Assembly: GCA_013306675.1 (NCBI GenBank)
Contig: JABLUY010000058.1
Span: 62,001-126,000, forward strand
DNA length: 64,000 bases
Direction of reading: 5' to 3'
Origin: Thraustochytrium sp. TN22
Taxonomy: Eukaryota > Sar > Bigyra > Thraustochytrida > Thraustochytriidae
The position numbers were made by a program, and so were the translations under genes. Below are positions 1 through 11,855 of this stretch, piece by piece (within the stretch, counting starts at the first letter, position 1; each line of letters starts with the position of its first letter). The notes below the pieces were generated by a model. That model had not been told where the DNA came from. It saw only the letters and a program-made list of their open reading frames with translations, and ran no database searches.

Positions 1-618
1 AGGCGTCCGCCGCGAGGAGCTGCGGCGAGGGGACCAGGCGGCTGTGGGCGAGGTGGGGGCGGCGGAGGGCGGCCGCCGCGGCGCGCTCAGGCTGGCGCCG
101 CCTGCCGCTGGAGCGCCCAGGTCCAGGGCGCGGTCCCGGTCGCGGACGAGGGCGAAGGCGAGCTCGGGCCGCAGGCAGCCCGCGAGCTCGTGCGAGGGGA
201 GGTGGCGCAGCGCGGCGAGGACGGGCCCGAAAGCGCCCAGGGGCGGCGCGAGAGACTCGAAGGCGTCGCGGCTCGCCCACCACAGCAGGAAGCAGGCGCT
301 GTCGTCGCGGCGGCGGGACACGAAGCAGTAGTACGAGACCCAGCGCGGCGCGGCGCGGCGCCGTGGCAGGCTCGCGGCGCCTGGGTCCAGCATGATGCGC
401 AGGCTCCCGGCAAAGCCCTCGTCGATTTCCGCTGCCGTGAGCTGCACGCCGGCCGGCGGCCGCACGTCGCGCCCCTGCACGGCGAGCGGCGCGGCCAGCG
501 CTGCCGCCTCGCTCACGACTTGAACCCGCGTGCGCCGGGCCTCTCCCTCGCCAAGCTCGCCAAGCTCGCCAGGCTCGCCAGGCTCGCCCTCAGGCTTGCC
601 CTCGCCCGCAGCAGCAAC

Positions 619-659
<41 letters not shown>

Positions 660-3600
660 CAGACACCTGCCCCGCTGGCGCGGTTGGTGGGAGCGCTGGG
701 GCTGGGGGGAGCGCGAAATCCTCGCCCTCCGAATGCTGGTTCTGGTTCGCGAGCGGCCCGTCACGCATCAGCACAGTGTCATCCTCACCGGTGGCAGGAT
801 CAGGCTGGTCCAACGAGGTCCCCGGGAAGCGGCGCTTCGCCGTCACAAGGACGCCGGCGCAGGCCTCCCGGCGATCGTCGTCTGTCGGCATGAGCGAGAG
901 CAGGTGGTTCACACGCAGGGCCATGGTGCCCATGCGCCGGAAGTGCTCCGTGAACATGAAGAGCGCCACGAAGAGCACCAGGTACCGGCTCGGGACGAGC
1001 GTGAAGAGCACGCAGAGGATGACCAACAGCTTGAGCACGCGGCGCGTCCGCCGCGGATGCGTCCAGTTGAAGAGGTTCTTGGCGTGCTCCAGCTTGTTGT
1101 TGATGCGGTACAGCTTGTTCTGAAAGTCCGCCAACGCGCGATTCACCATGCGCAACCGCGTTAGCAAGCGCGCCTTGTCGGCGCGCTTGGCCTCCTCGAC
1201 CTCGATCAGCCGCGCGCGAGCCGCTGGGTCCGGCAGCTGCACCTCGATGCGCACCAGCACGCGCCCCAGCGAGCTCACGCACGCCTGCCCGGCCGCCTCC
1301 ACCAGCTTCGCGTCCGCTCGGCTCCCATTCATGAGCGGGCTCAGGGGCAGCCACCGCTCGAACACGGGCTGCGCGAGCACGTCTTCGTCATGGATCAGGG
1401 CGGCCATCGGGATGCGCGCGCATCCAAGGAAGGCGCCCGGCGACCCGGCCTCGCTGCCGCCGTCAGCTACCTCCACCACGATCTCCGAGCTCGCCCGGAA
1501 CCACGAGTCCGGCGACAGCAAGATGTCGTCTCTCTCCGCGACTGCGTCGTTGCCTTCCGCCACCGCATCCAGGACGCCGTCCTCTGGCCCGGCGTGCTGC
1601 ATGCTTGCCAGTGCACCCGCCTGGACCGCCTCGTGCAGCGGGCTCGTGTTGAGCTCGCGCAGCAGGTGGTGGCCGGCAGACGCGCGGCTCATGTCCACCA
1701 CGCACATGTGCACCAGGATGCGGCCCCAGCCGCCCCCGGCCGAGGCGCCCCCTGGCGGCGGGCGTATCACCATCCACTGCGGCTCGCCATCGCCTGCAAC
1801 CCCGCCGAAGATCGACGGGATCATGCCCACTTGCACTCGGACAGACCCGAGTGCCTCGCTACGGAGCGGGCCGTCCGCGTCGCGCACCTGCAGCTCCACG
1901 TAGTCCGCAGCGTGCACGGCGGGTGCACCGCCCAGGACGAACTCCTGGTTCCATACCGGGTCGAGCGTGGCCGGTGACACGCGCGACTGGACACGGTTCC
2001 CCACCGTCGTCTCGCCGCCGCCCCCTCCCCGCCGCCGCGGCCGCCTCCGCCGCTTTGGTGCCGACGGCTTGCCGCTCACCATATGTTGCAAGTCCTCGAT
2101 GAGCTCGGAGCCCTCGGCACGGACGTTCTCCTCGCCCTCTCGCCCAGCTTTTCCTTGTATCTGCTCTTCTCCCCCCCCCCCCTCCTCCTCCTCCTCCTCC
2201 TCTTGCTCCTCTTGCTCCTCCTCCTCTTGCTCTTGCTCCTGCAGCCGCTTGAAGCTCGAGTCGGGACTGCCGGCACCGTCGAAACCCACATGCAGAAGCG
2301 CGCCAGCGCACGTCTGCAAAACTACGTACGGGTCAGAGAGCCCGTTGCTGTCGCGTGACTGAAGGCCCTCGGCACGAAAGATGCGGACCAGAACGAGCTT
2401 GCCGCTGCGCGGCTCCAGCTTCACGTCGAATTGGAACGCCGGCACCTTGCCCTGCTGCGCGAGCCCATCGCTCTCCCACAGAACCACCTCGCTCCGGTGC
2501 TCGCCACGGGCCGCGCGATGCACCGTGTACCCACCTCGACTTTTGCTAAAATCCGGGGACGATGTCGGGAAGCTGCGCCACGTCGTCCCGATGCGCCGCA
2601 GCGACCGTTGCCCAACCTGGGCCCGGAAGCTCACCCGCGCGAAGGCAGACGGCATGTACTCCTCCAGCGCCCCGCCGTGCTCCAAAAGGCTGCCGCCGCC
2701 GCTGCCGCTGCCGCTGCCGACGCCACTGCGCGGCGTTGAAGGCGCGCTGCCCCCGACCAGGGATGCCGCCGCAGACCCCGCAGCCCCGACTCCAGTCTCG
2801 ACGCCCGCATCGCGCGTCGTCCCAGTCTCACTGTCAGTCCCAGTCCCAGTCCCAGTCGCCGTCCCAGTCCCGCCGCTGCCGCGACCCACCACGGCGCGAG
2901 CCACACGGCGCGGCAAAAAGCTCGCGACGCCCCACGCCGTAGCGACGCGGCTGCGGCGCGGCAGGGGCGGCGACGGCGACGTCGGCGACGGCGCCAAGGA
3001 GCGCCGACCTCCGCGCCCCGACTTCCGAGAAACACCAGCTCTAGCAGCCGAGTCCTCCTGGGCGTCGGTAGCCCCGAAGCCGGAGATGGCTGCGGCCAGC
3101 GAGGCCACCGTCGCGGCAGCCTGTGCCGCGGCACTCACCGGCTGAATTGGCTGCACCCCATCGCCGCCGCCCATGGAGTTGAGCGAGAGCGCCCGGCCGC
3201 GGCGGGACGCGCGCGAGGCCGACCCGGTGTGCAGGAGGCCCTCGGCTTGAAGAATGGCGATGCGCACGCGCGCGTTGGTCTCGCGCGCCTGCACCTCGCG
3301 CAGAACGTCCTGCACCAGCGAGCCATTCTCCCGCTCGTAGTGCCTGCGCGCCACCAAGATGAGCGCCGCGTAGAATGGCAGCGCCAGCACGCGCTCCGCG
3401 TAAAAGTCGACGCAGCAAAAGAGGACTGTCAGCAGGACGCCGCCCAGCGAGACGGCGACGTTCTCCCAGTCCAAAAGGTAGGTCATCGACTGGCTCACCG
3501 AAGAGAACCAGCCGAGGATCGAGACCAAGCGGTTCACCTCGTGCCGCAGGTTCGCCAGGCTGAACGGCTTGGGCGGCCGCAGCGCTGGGTTCGGATTCGG

Positions 3601-6600
3601 GGTTACCAGCGCCCAGAAGTTCTCCTCGTAGTGCGCCTGCACCCAGAGCGATCCGACCTGCGCCACGCGGGCCTTGGCCGGTGACATGACGGGCAACTTC
3701 AGGCGAGGCATGACGACCGCGCCACCGGGCCCGCGAACGTCCCCGTGCACCACCTGCGCCTCCAGCTCGAGAAGGTCGAACATACTGAGCTGCACCACGC
3801 CAAAGAGGCGGCCCCACTTGGTCTCGCGGCGCCCGTCGCCGGCCCTTCCGCTGGCGGCCGGCTTACCCAGCGCTGCGGGGGTGATCGCCTCTCCGGCACC
3901 CGAGCTGCTGCTGCTGCTGCTGCTGTTATTGCTGCTGCTCAGCATCGCCTCTCCATGGCGCGCGGCCGCCCAGACCTCGATCTCAAGCGGCGTGAACATG
4001 TCGTACACCGCGAAGCTGTAGTCTCGCTCGGCCTCGGTAAAGGCGATGCTGAGCTCGCCATGCACGCTGCGCGTGGTCACGGTCGTGTCCCCGAATCGCA
4101 CGACCGTGCGGTAGGCGACGTGAAAGTCGTCGCTGACGATCTTGAGCGAGATGAGCCCGAGACGCAGCACCCCGAGCACAGGACGCAGCTCTTCGTGCAC
4201 ACTGAATGCAAGCATGTCAAGCGCAACAATGGGCGCGGATGCTGCGAAGCGCGCTGGCACCATGGGCAGCTCATGCGGTGCGCTGGCGTCGCCGGCTTCG
4301 TCACAAAGGCGCTCCAGCGTCTCTGGCTCGAGGCGTGCGCGCGCCACGACCTCGTCCGATGCGGAATCCACGAGCTCAAGATCGAGCGGGCTCTTTTGCT
4401 CCGGCGTGGCGGCCGCCGCGTAGAACGGCAGCACACGCTGCGTGTGCAGCACGGCGCAGCCGCCGCTGTGGCTCGTGAAGCGCGCCTCTGCGCTCTCAAA
4501 GACGCTTGTTCCGAGGCGCATGCGCAGAAAGACGCGCTCCGGAACCAGACGGTCGTGTGGAGGCCAGGTCTCCTGGCCCAAGATATCCATCACGCGCCGC
4601 ACGCCGACCAGGAGCTTGCGGTTGAGCTGCATACGCTTCTCGCCAATGGGCACGAGCTTTACGCGCATGCGTAGGCTGCCGTAGGGCCCGTCGTCCTCGG
4701 CACCCTCCTCACCGACCGGCAAGGACACGCCGGAGTCCTCGGAAGCGCCGCGGTGCCGGCGCGCCCCACCCTTCGCGAAGCGGAGGGCCGCGCCGAGGCT
4801 GGTCGCAGACTGGGAGGCGGTCTCCCTGGCCGACTGCGGCAAGGCGCCCGAGCCGTCCGAGACCATGCGGCGGCCCATCGCGCGGCGCAACGAGGAGCCC
4901 ACGCGCGAAGCGCGCGCGCCGAGGGTGTGACCCTCCTCGTCCTCGTCTGCTTCCTCGTCCTCGTTTCCGTCAGCGGCAGTCGCCACCCCGAAGGTGCCAT
5001 TGTCGAGGCTCGCCTCGGCGGACAGTGAGCTGGCCACGGGCGGCTCCTGCAGAGGAAAGTACTCCGTGAGCTCGGCGCCGCGCTTGTCAATGTAGCCGAG
5101 GCTGTCGAGGAGGTAGCCGAGATCGAAGCTGATGACGCCGAGCGCGGCGTCGGCGCCGCGCGCCGACTCGCTCATGACGCAGACACGGAGGTGGTCGGCG
5201 CGGCCGAGGCCGTCTCGCGCCTCCTCAACGGAGCGATTGAACTTGAAGCGCTGGTTCCAGACCGGGTTGAGCGTGCGGTGCCTTGTACGCGAGCGCTGGT
5301 TCTGCTGCTGGCCGCAGGAGATGAGACAGTAGGGGTGCGCATCGCGGGAATGCGGGTCCGGGGGCTGCAGTCCGCGTGCCGAGAGCACGGTGACCTGGAG
5401 CTCATAGAGCCACTCCTTGCCCTTGTACAGGTCGCGCGTTTCTTGCAGATTGTGCGAGGACAGCGCGTCGGGCAGCACAAAGTGCGCGGCCACCTGGACT
5501 TCGCCGGCGCAAGGAAACTTGTCGCTGGAGAGCTGGAGCCAGGCGGCGTGCCCGCCAGGCTGCTGCGCGAGCTGATAGATGGGCAAGGTGACGGATCCGA
5601 GCTTGTCGCTGGTGAGGAGGTCCTTGTCAAAGACTGTAATTTGTACCTCGTCGAGCTCCGTAAGAAAGTCCTGCATGCCAAACTCGAAGACCTGGTTCCA
5701 CTTTGGCGCTAGCGACTTGGCCACGGTCCGCGTGCGCTGCTTGCGGCTGCGCACGCGGACTTGGCAGAAGGGATCGCTCCAGCCATTCTTGTCGGCCGCC
5801 ACGAGGCGCCGTGCCTGAACGACGCGCACGAAGAGGCGCGGCGAGCTGGCTGTGAGTGTGGGCGCGCCAAGGCGCCAGGGCGCCACGGGCTGCCGCACGG
5901 GCGAAAACGGGCCGGGCGACTGTGCGGTGAGCGAGGCGTCCTTCGTTCCGGAGGGGCTGGACGCGGCCAGACTCGGCGGGCTATACGGTCGGAGCGGGCT
6001 ACTAGTAGGTGGGCCAAGTGAGCCGACAGCCAGCGCCGTGGGGGACGCGGGCGCTGGTGTCGATGGTGGCCGAAAGTGGATGCCCACCTGAATGCGGCCA
6101 AGGTCCGTCGAGCCAAAGTGCGCGGCCATCCGGTCCGTGGGCGTGAGTGGGTACCAGCGCAGTTCCGTGGGCAAGGCGGTGCGCAAGATGGCCCAGAGTG
6201 GGATGACGACCTGGCCGAGGTCGTCGTCGCGCGACCAGCGGTCGTCATCGCGCACAATAATGGCCACCTCGTCCTCGGCGTCGACGTTCTCGAGACTCGG
6301 GAAGCTGAAGGTCTCCTCCCAGCGTGGCTCCAAGGTGCGGTGCTGCACCTCGGTGCGAAAGCGGCGGCCTTGGCACATGACAACACAGTAGGGGTCGCTG
6401 AGGCCTGTGATGTCGGCCGCGCGGAGACCACGCGCCTGCACGATGACGACGGTGAGCTTGCTATAGGCCTCGAAGCGGGCAAGGCCGCCCGGGTTGTCCA
6501 CCCAAGCCTCATCTTTGCGCAGGTCCTCGAGACCGAGCGGGAAGGGGCGGCGTGCACTTGCGCTCCCACTGGCGCTGGCGCCGGCGCCGGCGTTGGCGGT

Positions 6601-7413
6601 GCTAGTACTGCTGCGGCGGCGGTCGCCTAGGCCGAGCGCGCGGCGCAGACCGCGATGCGGCTCGGCCGTGGCGCCCGCTCCGATGCCTGGGAGGTCGCTG
6701 AGGGGGCACCAGTAGAGCGCGAGTTCCACTTCAATGTCGGGCCCGATGCGGACCGAGACGAAGTTCTCGGGCGAACCGACACGGGCGAGATCCTCGACAC
6801 GGATAGCTGCCACGCCCAGAATGGGCTGCGGGCGGCCCAGGCGCGCAGACGCGGAGGAGCGCACGGAAGCTGCGCGCTTGAGGCGGAGCTCGAGCACGGT
6901 GTTGGCGTCCACGTTGGAGTGGCTCACAGGAAAGTGACAGACCTCGTCCCAGGCATGATGGCCGGCCTCGAGCACGAAGGTGCCCGTGCGCCGCGAGTAG
7001 GCCAGCATGGACAGCTTGAGATACGCCTGCGGGCAGGCCTCGGTCGAGGTCAGCACGCGCACCGCTCGGAGCGCGACGACCAGCTCGGCCTCTTGCATGC
7101 TGGACACCCCGGCAGCTTCGCGACGCAGCATGGACTGGATGCGCGCCGCCACGTGCGACGATCCGATGCGGCCGGACGACGCGGACGAGGGCTCCCGCTC
7201 GTGCCCATGGTCCTCGCCGTCACGGGGGCTCGCTTGCGACTCCGGATCTCTTGTTGTCGCGCCATCTTCAATCTCCTCTTCGCTCTCCGCGTCCATGAGC
7301 GCCCTGAGCGCCTCCAGCGCGGCGGCGTCCACGGGACCTTGGCCGAGCTCCTCGTCCTCCTGAAGCGTCAATTCCTCGAGCGTCAAGTTCCTCTTGTTGT
7401 CGTCGTCGTCCAT
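1..7413 (-). CDS. Giant multi-C2-domain membrane protein (MCTP/ferlin-like), 3' end outside window
   Basis: I read the frame starting at the ATG at 7413 codon by codon to base 1 and found no stop: 2471 codons, no intron, and no terminator in the window. The next upstream in-frame stop is at 7504. An acidic N-terminus (MDDDDNKRN) is followed by C2-type modules near residues 110-245, 319-450, 527-650 and 670-785, with typical LTVVIVQARGL and SDPYCVV, SDPFCQV motifs. Two degenerate C2-like stretches follow (about 905-1270). Two hydrophobic segments lie near 1318-1356. A further C2 (about 1672-1890, SNGLSDPYVVL) is interrupted by a Glu/Gln-rich insert. A C-terminal membrane pair near 2126-2153, preceded by NLFNWTHPRR, resembles the PRT_C end of MCTP proteins. 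The family binds Ca2+ and phospholipid and tethers membranes; that role here is inferred. Roughly 315 residues after the last membrane pair are unassigned. Confidence 0.85.
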
Positions 7414-8292
7414 CGTGGCGGCGCCGTTTGTTCGCTTTCGCTTTTCGAAAAAACCGCGCTCGACTCGGACCCGGACCCGGACCCGGACCCGGGCAGGCCT
7501 CGCTCAGCTAGAGCCAGCCAGCCAGCGCCGCGCGCGGCCTGCGGCGGCGCGGCGCGGCCCCTGCCTCGCCTGCGCTCGCGCCGCCCCCGCCGCCGCTCGC
7601 CGTCAGCGGCCTTGGCTCATCTCGATTCTGCGGCGCTTCAGCAAAAAGCGGTGACGCCCGGCGACCTGTGCAGGGGTCGCGCTTGCGAGACTCGCAGCGC
7701 GCCCGCCTGGCGGGGCTTCGACGCCGGCGCCTGAGCAGGGCCGGCCCTGCGTGTGGGGAGCACTCTGGGATAGATTTCTTGGTTGAGCGGGAGCGGCACA
7801 AGTGGCCGGTTCCGCGGCGGCAAGTGGCGCTGGCGGCCGCGAGCCTCTGTCGCGAAAAGCAAGTTACAGGTTAGCAAACGCGGAAGCAGACTCGGAACAG
7901 AATCCGAATCGGAGGAGTTGGAGACGAGGTACGTGCTGCGCGGCGCGGGCGGGGCAGAGGCGCGGCGGCGCGGCGCGGCGCGGCGCGGCGGGGCGAGCTG
8001 GGCGAGCGGCGCGCGGCGAGGTGCGGCGCGGCGCGGCAGGAAGCGGCGCGGCAGGAAGCGGCGCGGCACGCAGCGGCGCGTGCAGATGACGCGACGCGGC
8101 TCGATAGCTTGCTTGTCAAGAAGCTCGCCAGCGCGCTCGTCTGCCCTCGTGCTGCCGCTCGCTGCGCAGTTGGCCTCAGGCTGGCGTGGCCAGGGTTTCA
8201 GGAGCGAGTGGAGGAGGTCGGCGTTGATGATGCATGCTTTTGATGATGATGGTGATGGCGACGATAAAAGATGACGGCTGACGAACGAGACA
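7414..8292. promoter_or_regulatory. Divergent intergenic spacer between the multi-C2 gene and ACSBG-1
   Basis: About 880 bp separate two divergent start codons, so it should hold both promoters. It contains a short (ggaccc)n run near 7467-7495 and a GGCGC/GCGGCAGGAA repeat block around 7966-8075. An A-rich gataaaag lies 30 bp before the ACSBG-1 start. No element can be assigned with confidence. Open frames here look compositional. Confidence 0.4.
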
Positions 8293-10584
8293 ATGAACAG
8301 GATCAGCGACGAGGAAACGCAGGCAAGCATGGTCAAGCCGGCGGCGGCCGCACCGACGTGGACCGATGAGTACAGGCCGGACTACAGCGACGATGAGCCC
8401 AAGTTCGTGATGTTCAAGGACCAGGTGGCGAAGATCCGGTTCGCGAAGAAGGGCGTGGCGGCGCGCGCCGCGGACGGCGGGTGCCCGGAGGATACGGTGG
8501 TGGAGGCGCTCAAGCTGGCGGCGAGCAACTGGCCGGACAAGCCGGCGCTGCGCGTGGAGCGGCCGCTGCCGCCGGCCAAGGGGCGCGACACGGCGCCGTC
8601 GGCGCCGCTGTCGCAGTGGAAGACGTGGACGTGGAAGGAGTATCACGAGGAGTCGCGCAGCGCGGGCAAGGCGTTCATGAAGCTGGGCGCGGCGCGCTTC
8701 GAGGGCGTGCTGATCCTGGGTTTCAACGCGCCGGAGTGGTTCATGGCCCAGATGGGTGGCATGATGATGGGCGGGCTGGCGGTGGGCCTGTACCCGACGG
8801 ACACGCGGGCTCAGATCGTATACAAGACGGATCTGGTGGACGGCGCGATCGCGGTGGTGGACACGGAGGCGAACTACCGCAAGTTCGCGGAGAGCATCAA
8901 CGAGCTGCCGAACCTGAAGGCGATCGTGGCGTGGGACTACACGGTAGCGGAGGAGCTGAAGCGCGGCGACGGCAGCGTGGTGCGCGGTATGACGTGGGAG
9001 GCGGCCGTGGCCATGGGAAAGTCTGAGGGCGATGACGCTGCCTTGGACGAGGTGCTGGAGAAGACCGAGCCGGGCAACTGCGCGGCGATCGTGTACACGA
9101 GCGGGACGACGGGCATGCCCAAGGGCGTGATGGTGAGCCACGACAACTTGGTGTACGAGAGCTACGTGGTGGTGAAGACGGGCGTAAACAACCTTGGCCT
9201 CAAGAAGGAGCAGGAGCGCATTCTCTCCTACCTGCCGCTCTCGCACGTGGCTGCCATGATGGTGGACATCATCTCGCCGATCGTGTGCACTGCGTACCAG
9301 GAGGCGTGGGTGACGGTCCACTTCGCGCGGCCGTACGACCTCAAGGTGGGCACGCTGGGCCAGCGTTTGACGGCGGTCCGCCCGACGCTCTTCATGGGCG
9401 TTCCGCGCGTGTACGAGAAGATCGCGGAGAAGCTGCGCGAGGTGGGCGGGCAGACGACGGGCGTGAAGAAGATTATGGCGACCTGGGCCAAGGGCCAGGC
9501 CAAGCAGGTGCTTGGGAACCAGCAGATTGGGCGGTCGGGTGGCGGGCGCGGCATGTTCTACGGGCTGGCCGATACGCTCCTGGGCAAGGTGCGCGAGAAG
9601 CTGGGCCTGGACCAGTGCAAGTACATCTTCACGGGTGCGGCGCCCATCGACGTGGAGACTCTCGAGTACTTTTCCTCGCTGGGCCTGTGCGTGAACGAGA
9701 CCTACGGCATGTCGGAGAGCCTGGGCGGTACGACGTGGAGCACGGACCGATGCCACCTGTTCGGGTCGATCGGCTACGAGATGCAGGGCTCTGAGATCCG
9801 CATCTTCGACATTGGCGTGGACGGAACCAAGACCGAGTGCCCGACCGCCAAGGACTGGCACAACCCGACCGAGGCGGAGCAGGGCGAGATGTGCTACCGC
9901 AGCCGCGCCATCATGATGGGCTACCTGGCCAACCCGAAGTTCGGCGAGGAGCACGTCGAGGAGATGCGCGTCAAGAACGCGGAGACCATCGACTCGGAGG
10001 GCTTTTTGCACAGCGGCGACAAGGCCAGCAAGGGCCCGCTCAACGTGTACCGCATCACGGGCCGCTACAAGGAGCTCATCATCACGGCTGGCGGCGAGAA
10101 CATCTCGCCGGTGCCCATTGAGGCCGCGCTCAAGCGCGCCTGCCCGGCCATCGCCAACGCCATCATGATTGGCGACAAGCGCAAGTTCAACGTCGTCCTG
10201 CTTACGCTGCGCGCCAAGGGCGCCACCGGTGAGGTCCCTGGCACGGACGAACTCGACGGCGCAGCCGCCGCGCTGGACCCCAGCGTCAAGACCATCCCGC
10301 AGGCCGCCGCTTCGGACGCCTTCAAGGACGCCATCACGCGCGCCATCAAGGAAGTCAACGCCAACGAGGAGGTCGTCGTCTCCAATGCCGCCAAGATCCA
10401 GAAGTTCACCATCCTTCCGCGCGACATCTCCGTCGAGACCGGCGAGCTGACCCCGTCCCTCAAGCTCAAGCGCGCCGTCGCCGAGGCACGCTTCCAGCCC
10501 ATCATTGACGCCATGTACGAATCCTCCGACCTCTACGTGCCCTTTTCTGTCGCGCCCGAGATCAAGGACGTGGCTGCGCAGTGA
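8293..10584 (+). CDS. Long-chain acyl-CoA synthetase, bubblegum (ACSBG) type, copy 1
   Basis: A single exon encodes 763 residues. The AMP-binding signature YTSGTTGMPKG is at residues 268-278. The later adenylating motifs are clear: NETYGMSE, GFLHSGDKASKG and the hinge region ITGRYKELIITAGGENISP. The C-terminus carries the GELTPSLKLKR motif typical of the bubblegum class. The enzyme is expected to activate long or very long fatty acids to acyl-CoA using ATP. A second in-frame ATG 12 codons downstream (8329) is a possible alternative start; homology with copy 2 begins shortly after it (TWTDEYRPDYSDDEPKF). No signal peptide is seen. It is followed by a same-direction paralogue, so the pair is a tandem duplication. 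A long antisense frame over this gene is a shadow. Confidence 0.93.
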   Translation: MNRISDEETQASMVKPAAAAPTWTDEYRPDYSDDEPKFVMFKDQVAKIRFAKKGVAARAADGGCPEDTVVEALKLAASNWPDKPALRVERPLPPAKGRDTAPSAPLSQWKTWTWKEYHEESRSAGKAFMKLGAARFEGVLILGFNAPEWFMAQMGGMMMGGLAVGLYPTDTRAQIVYKTDLVDGAIAVVDTEANYRKFAESINELPNLKAIVAWDYTVAEELKRGDGSVVRGMTWEAAVAMGKSEGDDAALDEVLEKTEPGNCAAIVYTSGTTGMPKGVMVSHDNLVYESYVVVKTGVNNLGLKKEQERILSYLPLSHVAAMMVDIISPIVCTAYQEAWVTVHFARPYDLKVGTLGQRLTAVRPTLFMGVPRVYEKIAEKLREVGGQTTGVKKIMATWAKGQAKQVLGNQQIGRSGGGRGMFYGLADTLLGKVREKLGLDQCKYIFTGAAPIDVETLEYFSSLGLCVNETYGMSESLGGTTWSTDRCHLFGSIGYEMQGSEIRIFDIGVDGTKTECPTAKDWHNPTEAEQGEMCYRSRAIMMGYLANPKFGEEHVEEMRVKNAETIDSEGFLHSGDKASKGPLNVYRITGRYKELIITAGGENISPVPIEAALKRACPAIANAIMIGDKRKFNVVLLTLRAKGATGEVPGTDELDGAAAALDPSVKTIPQAAASDAFKDAITRAIKEVNANEEVVVSNAAKIQKFTILPRDISVETGELTPSLKLKRAVAEARFQPIIDAMYESSDLYVPFSVAPEIKDVAAQ

Positions 10585-11630
10585 AAAAGGGGGGAAAGCC
10601 TCTTCACTGTCAAGAACTTCAACAAGAAGCGTCCGCTCCTCACAGCTTCCGGCCGAGGAAAACAAAAACATATTACACACTTGCACTGTGGCCGATGGGC
10701 CGAATCCTGACGATCCGTGAAAACGGGGCTACTACGGCTGCGGCGGCCGATGCGAAGCCCACACCGCGTGCCGAGCAAGCCTCCCGCCTCGCGGCGTCCG
10801 GAGTCCGGAGTCCGTAGGCTCGTCCGCCGCGCGCGCTGGCCGCTGCCAGCGGCCACGGTGGCAGGTACGCCGAGCGCGCGCATTTTCAAGTTGAAGCGAG
10901 CTGGGCATCCGCACGACGCGTCATGCCAGCCTGTTGCGATCCGGCTCACCGGCGGCGGCTCGCGGATAGCTAGCTAGCTAGCTAGCCAGGCAAGGCCAAG
11001 CCACAGGGCCAGCGGCGTGCAAAGCCGCGCATTCACAGTACCGATGATGACAACGTGATGAGAGGCGGCCGCCTCCGAGTCGCCTTCACCGTCACCACTG
11101 CAGCGAGGTGGTCAGCAAGCCCCGAGCCTTGACTGACCATGCGTCACCCAAACCCCAGCGCTGCGAAGCGCCGAAGCGCGGCGCACAACCATCCAGGCTC
11201 CTCTGCGCCGCAGCCCCGGAGCTGCCCGGCTCCTGCTCCAGCCGCGTGCCAGCCACGCGAAGCCTCCAGCCTACGCCCGCCTCGCGCTGCCGTGCCGTGC
11301 AGCCTGTCCAGCAATGACAAGCCAAGCCTTGTGCAGGTGCGCGCCTTCCGCCCGCGGGACCGGGGCCGCCCGTCCCGGCGCGCGCGCGTGCAGCCGCGGT
11401 GCACGCCCGCCGCTGGGCGCGCTCGAGGTCAACTTGAGGTTCTTGAAGCGCAAGTTCAAGTTGCCCTTGCAGCTCACGTTGCTCGAGTTGCACGGCAGGG
11501 CCAACACCGCGCGAATCCGGGCTGACACCGCGGCGCGCTCGGACAGACAGACTCGGACCAGGGCGGAGGCGGCGGCGCGCGAAGAGCGCGCGCGCGGCGG
11601 CAGCGGCAGAACGCGAAGGCAGCGCGGCGA

Positions 11631-11664
<34 letters not shown>

Positions 11665-11855
11665 GGCGCGCGGCGCGCAGACGCGGCGGCGGGCGAGGGC
11701 AGCGAGCGCGAGCGGGGCGCGGCGGAGCAGCGGATCGCGCGCGCGTGCACACGCGCGCACGGACGCACGCGCGAGGCGAGGCGAGGCGAGGCGAGGCGAG
11801 GCGAGGCTGGGCGAGGCGAGGCGAGGCGGGGTGCGCGGCGAGGGCGGCGGGGAGG
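10585..11855. other. Intergenic region between the two ACSBG genes
   Basis: About 1.27 kb with no supported gene. It contains a (TAGC)5 microsatellite at 10967-10986, a CGG-rich stretch near 11634-11675 and a run of GAGGC units at about 11771-11830. The GAGGC run sits directly before the ACSBG-2 start and reads in frame with it as an Arg/Gly/Ala-rich leader, which I treat as 5' untranslated sequence. Confidence 0.6.
10967..10986. repeat. (TAGC)5 microsatellite
   Basis: Five tagc units in the ACSBG intergenic region. Related CTAG runs occur near 14483, 23430, 37133, 42096, 51180, 59200 and 60415. Confidence 0.9.

Noticed and set aside
8176-10686. 836-codon antisense open frame over ACSBG-1
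   Set aside because: It mirrors the sense gene in a GC-rich codon context, has no domain motifs and is rich in Val/His/Leu/Arg as expected for the reverse frame. The sense strand is unambiguous.
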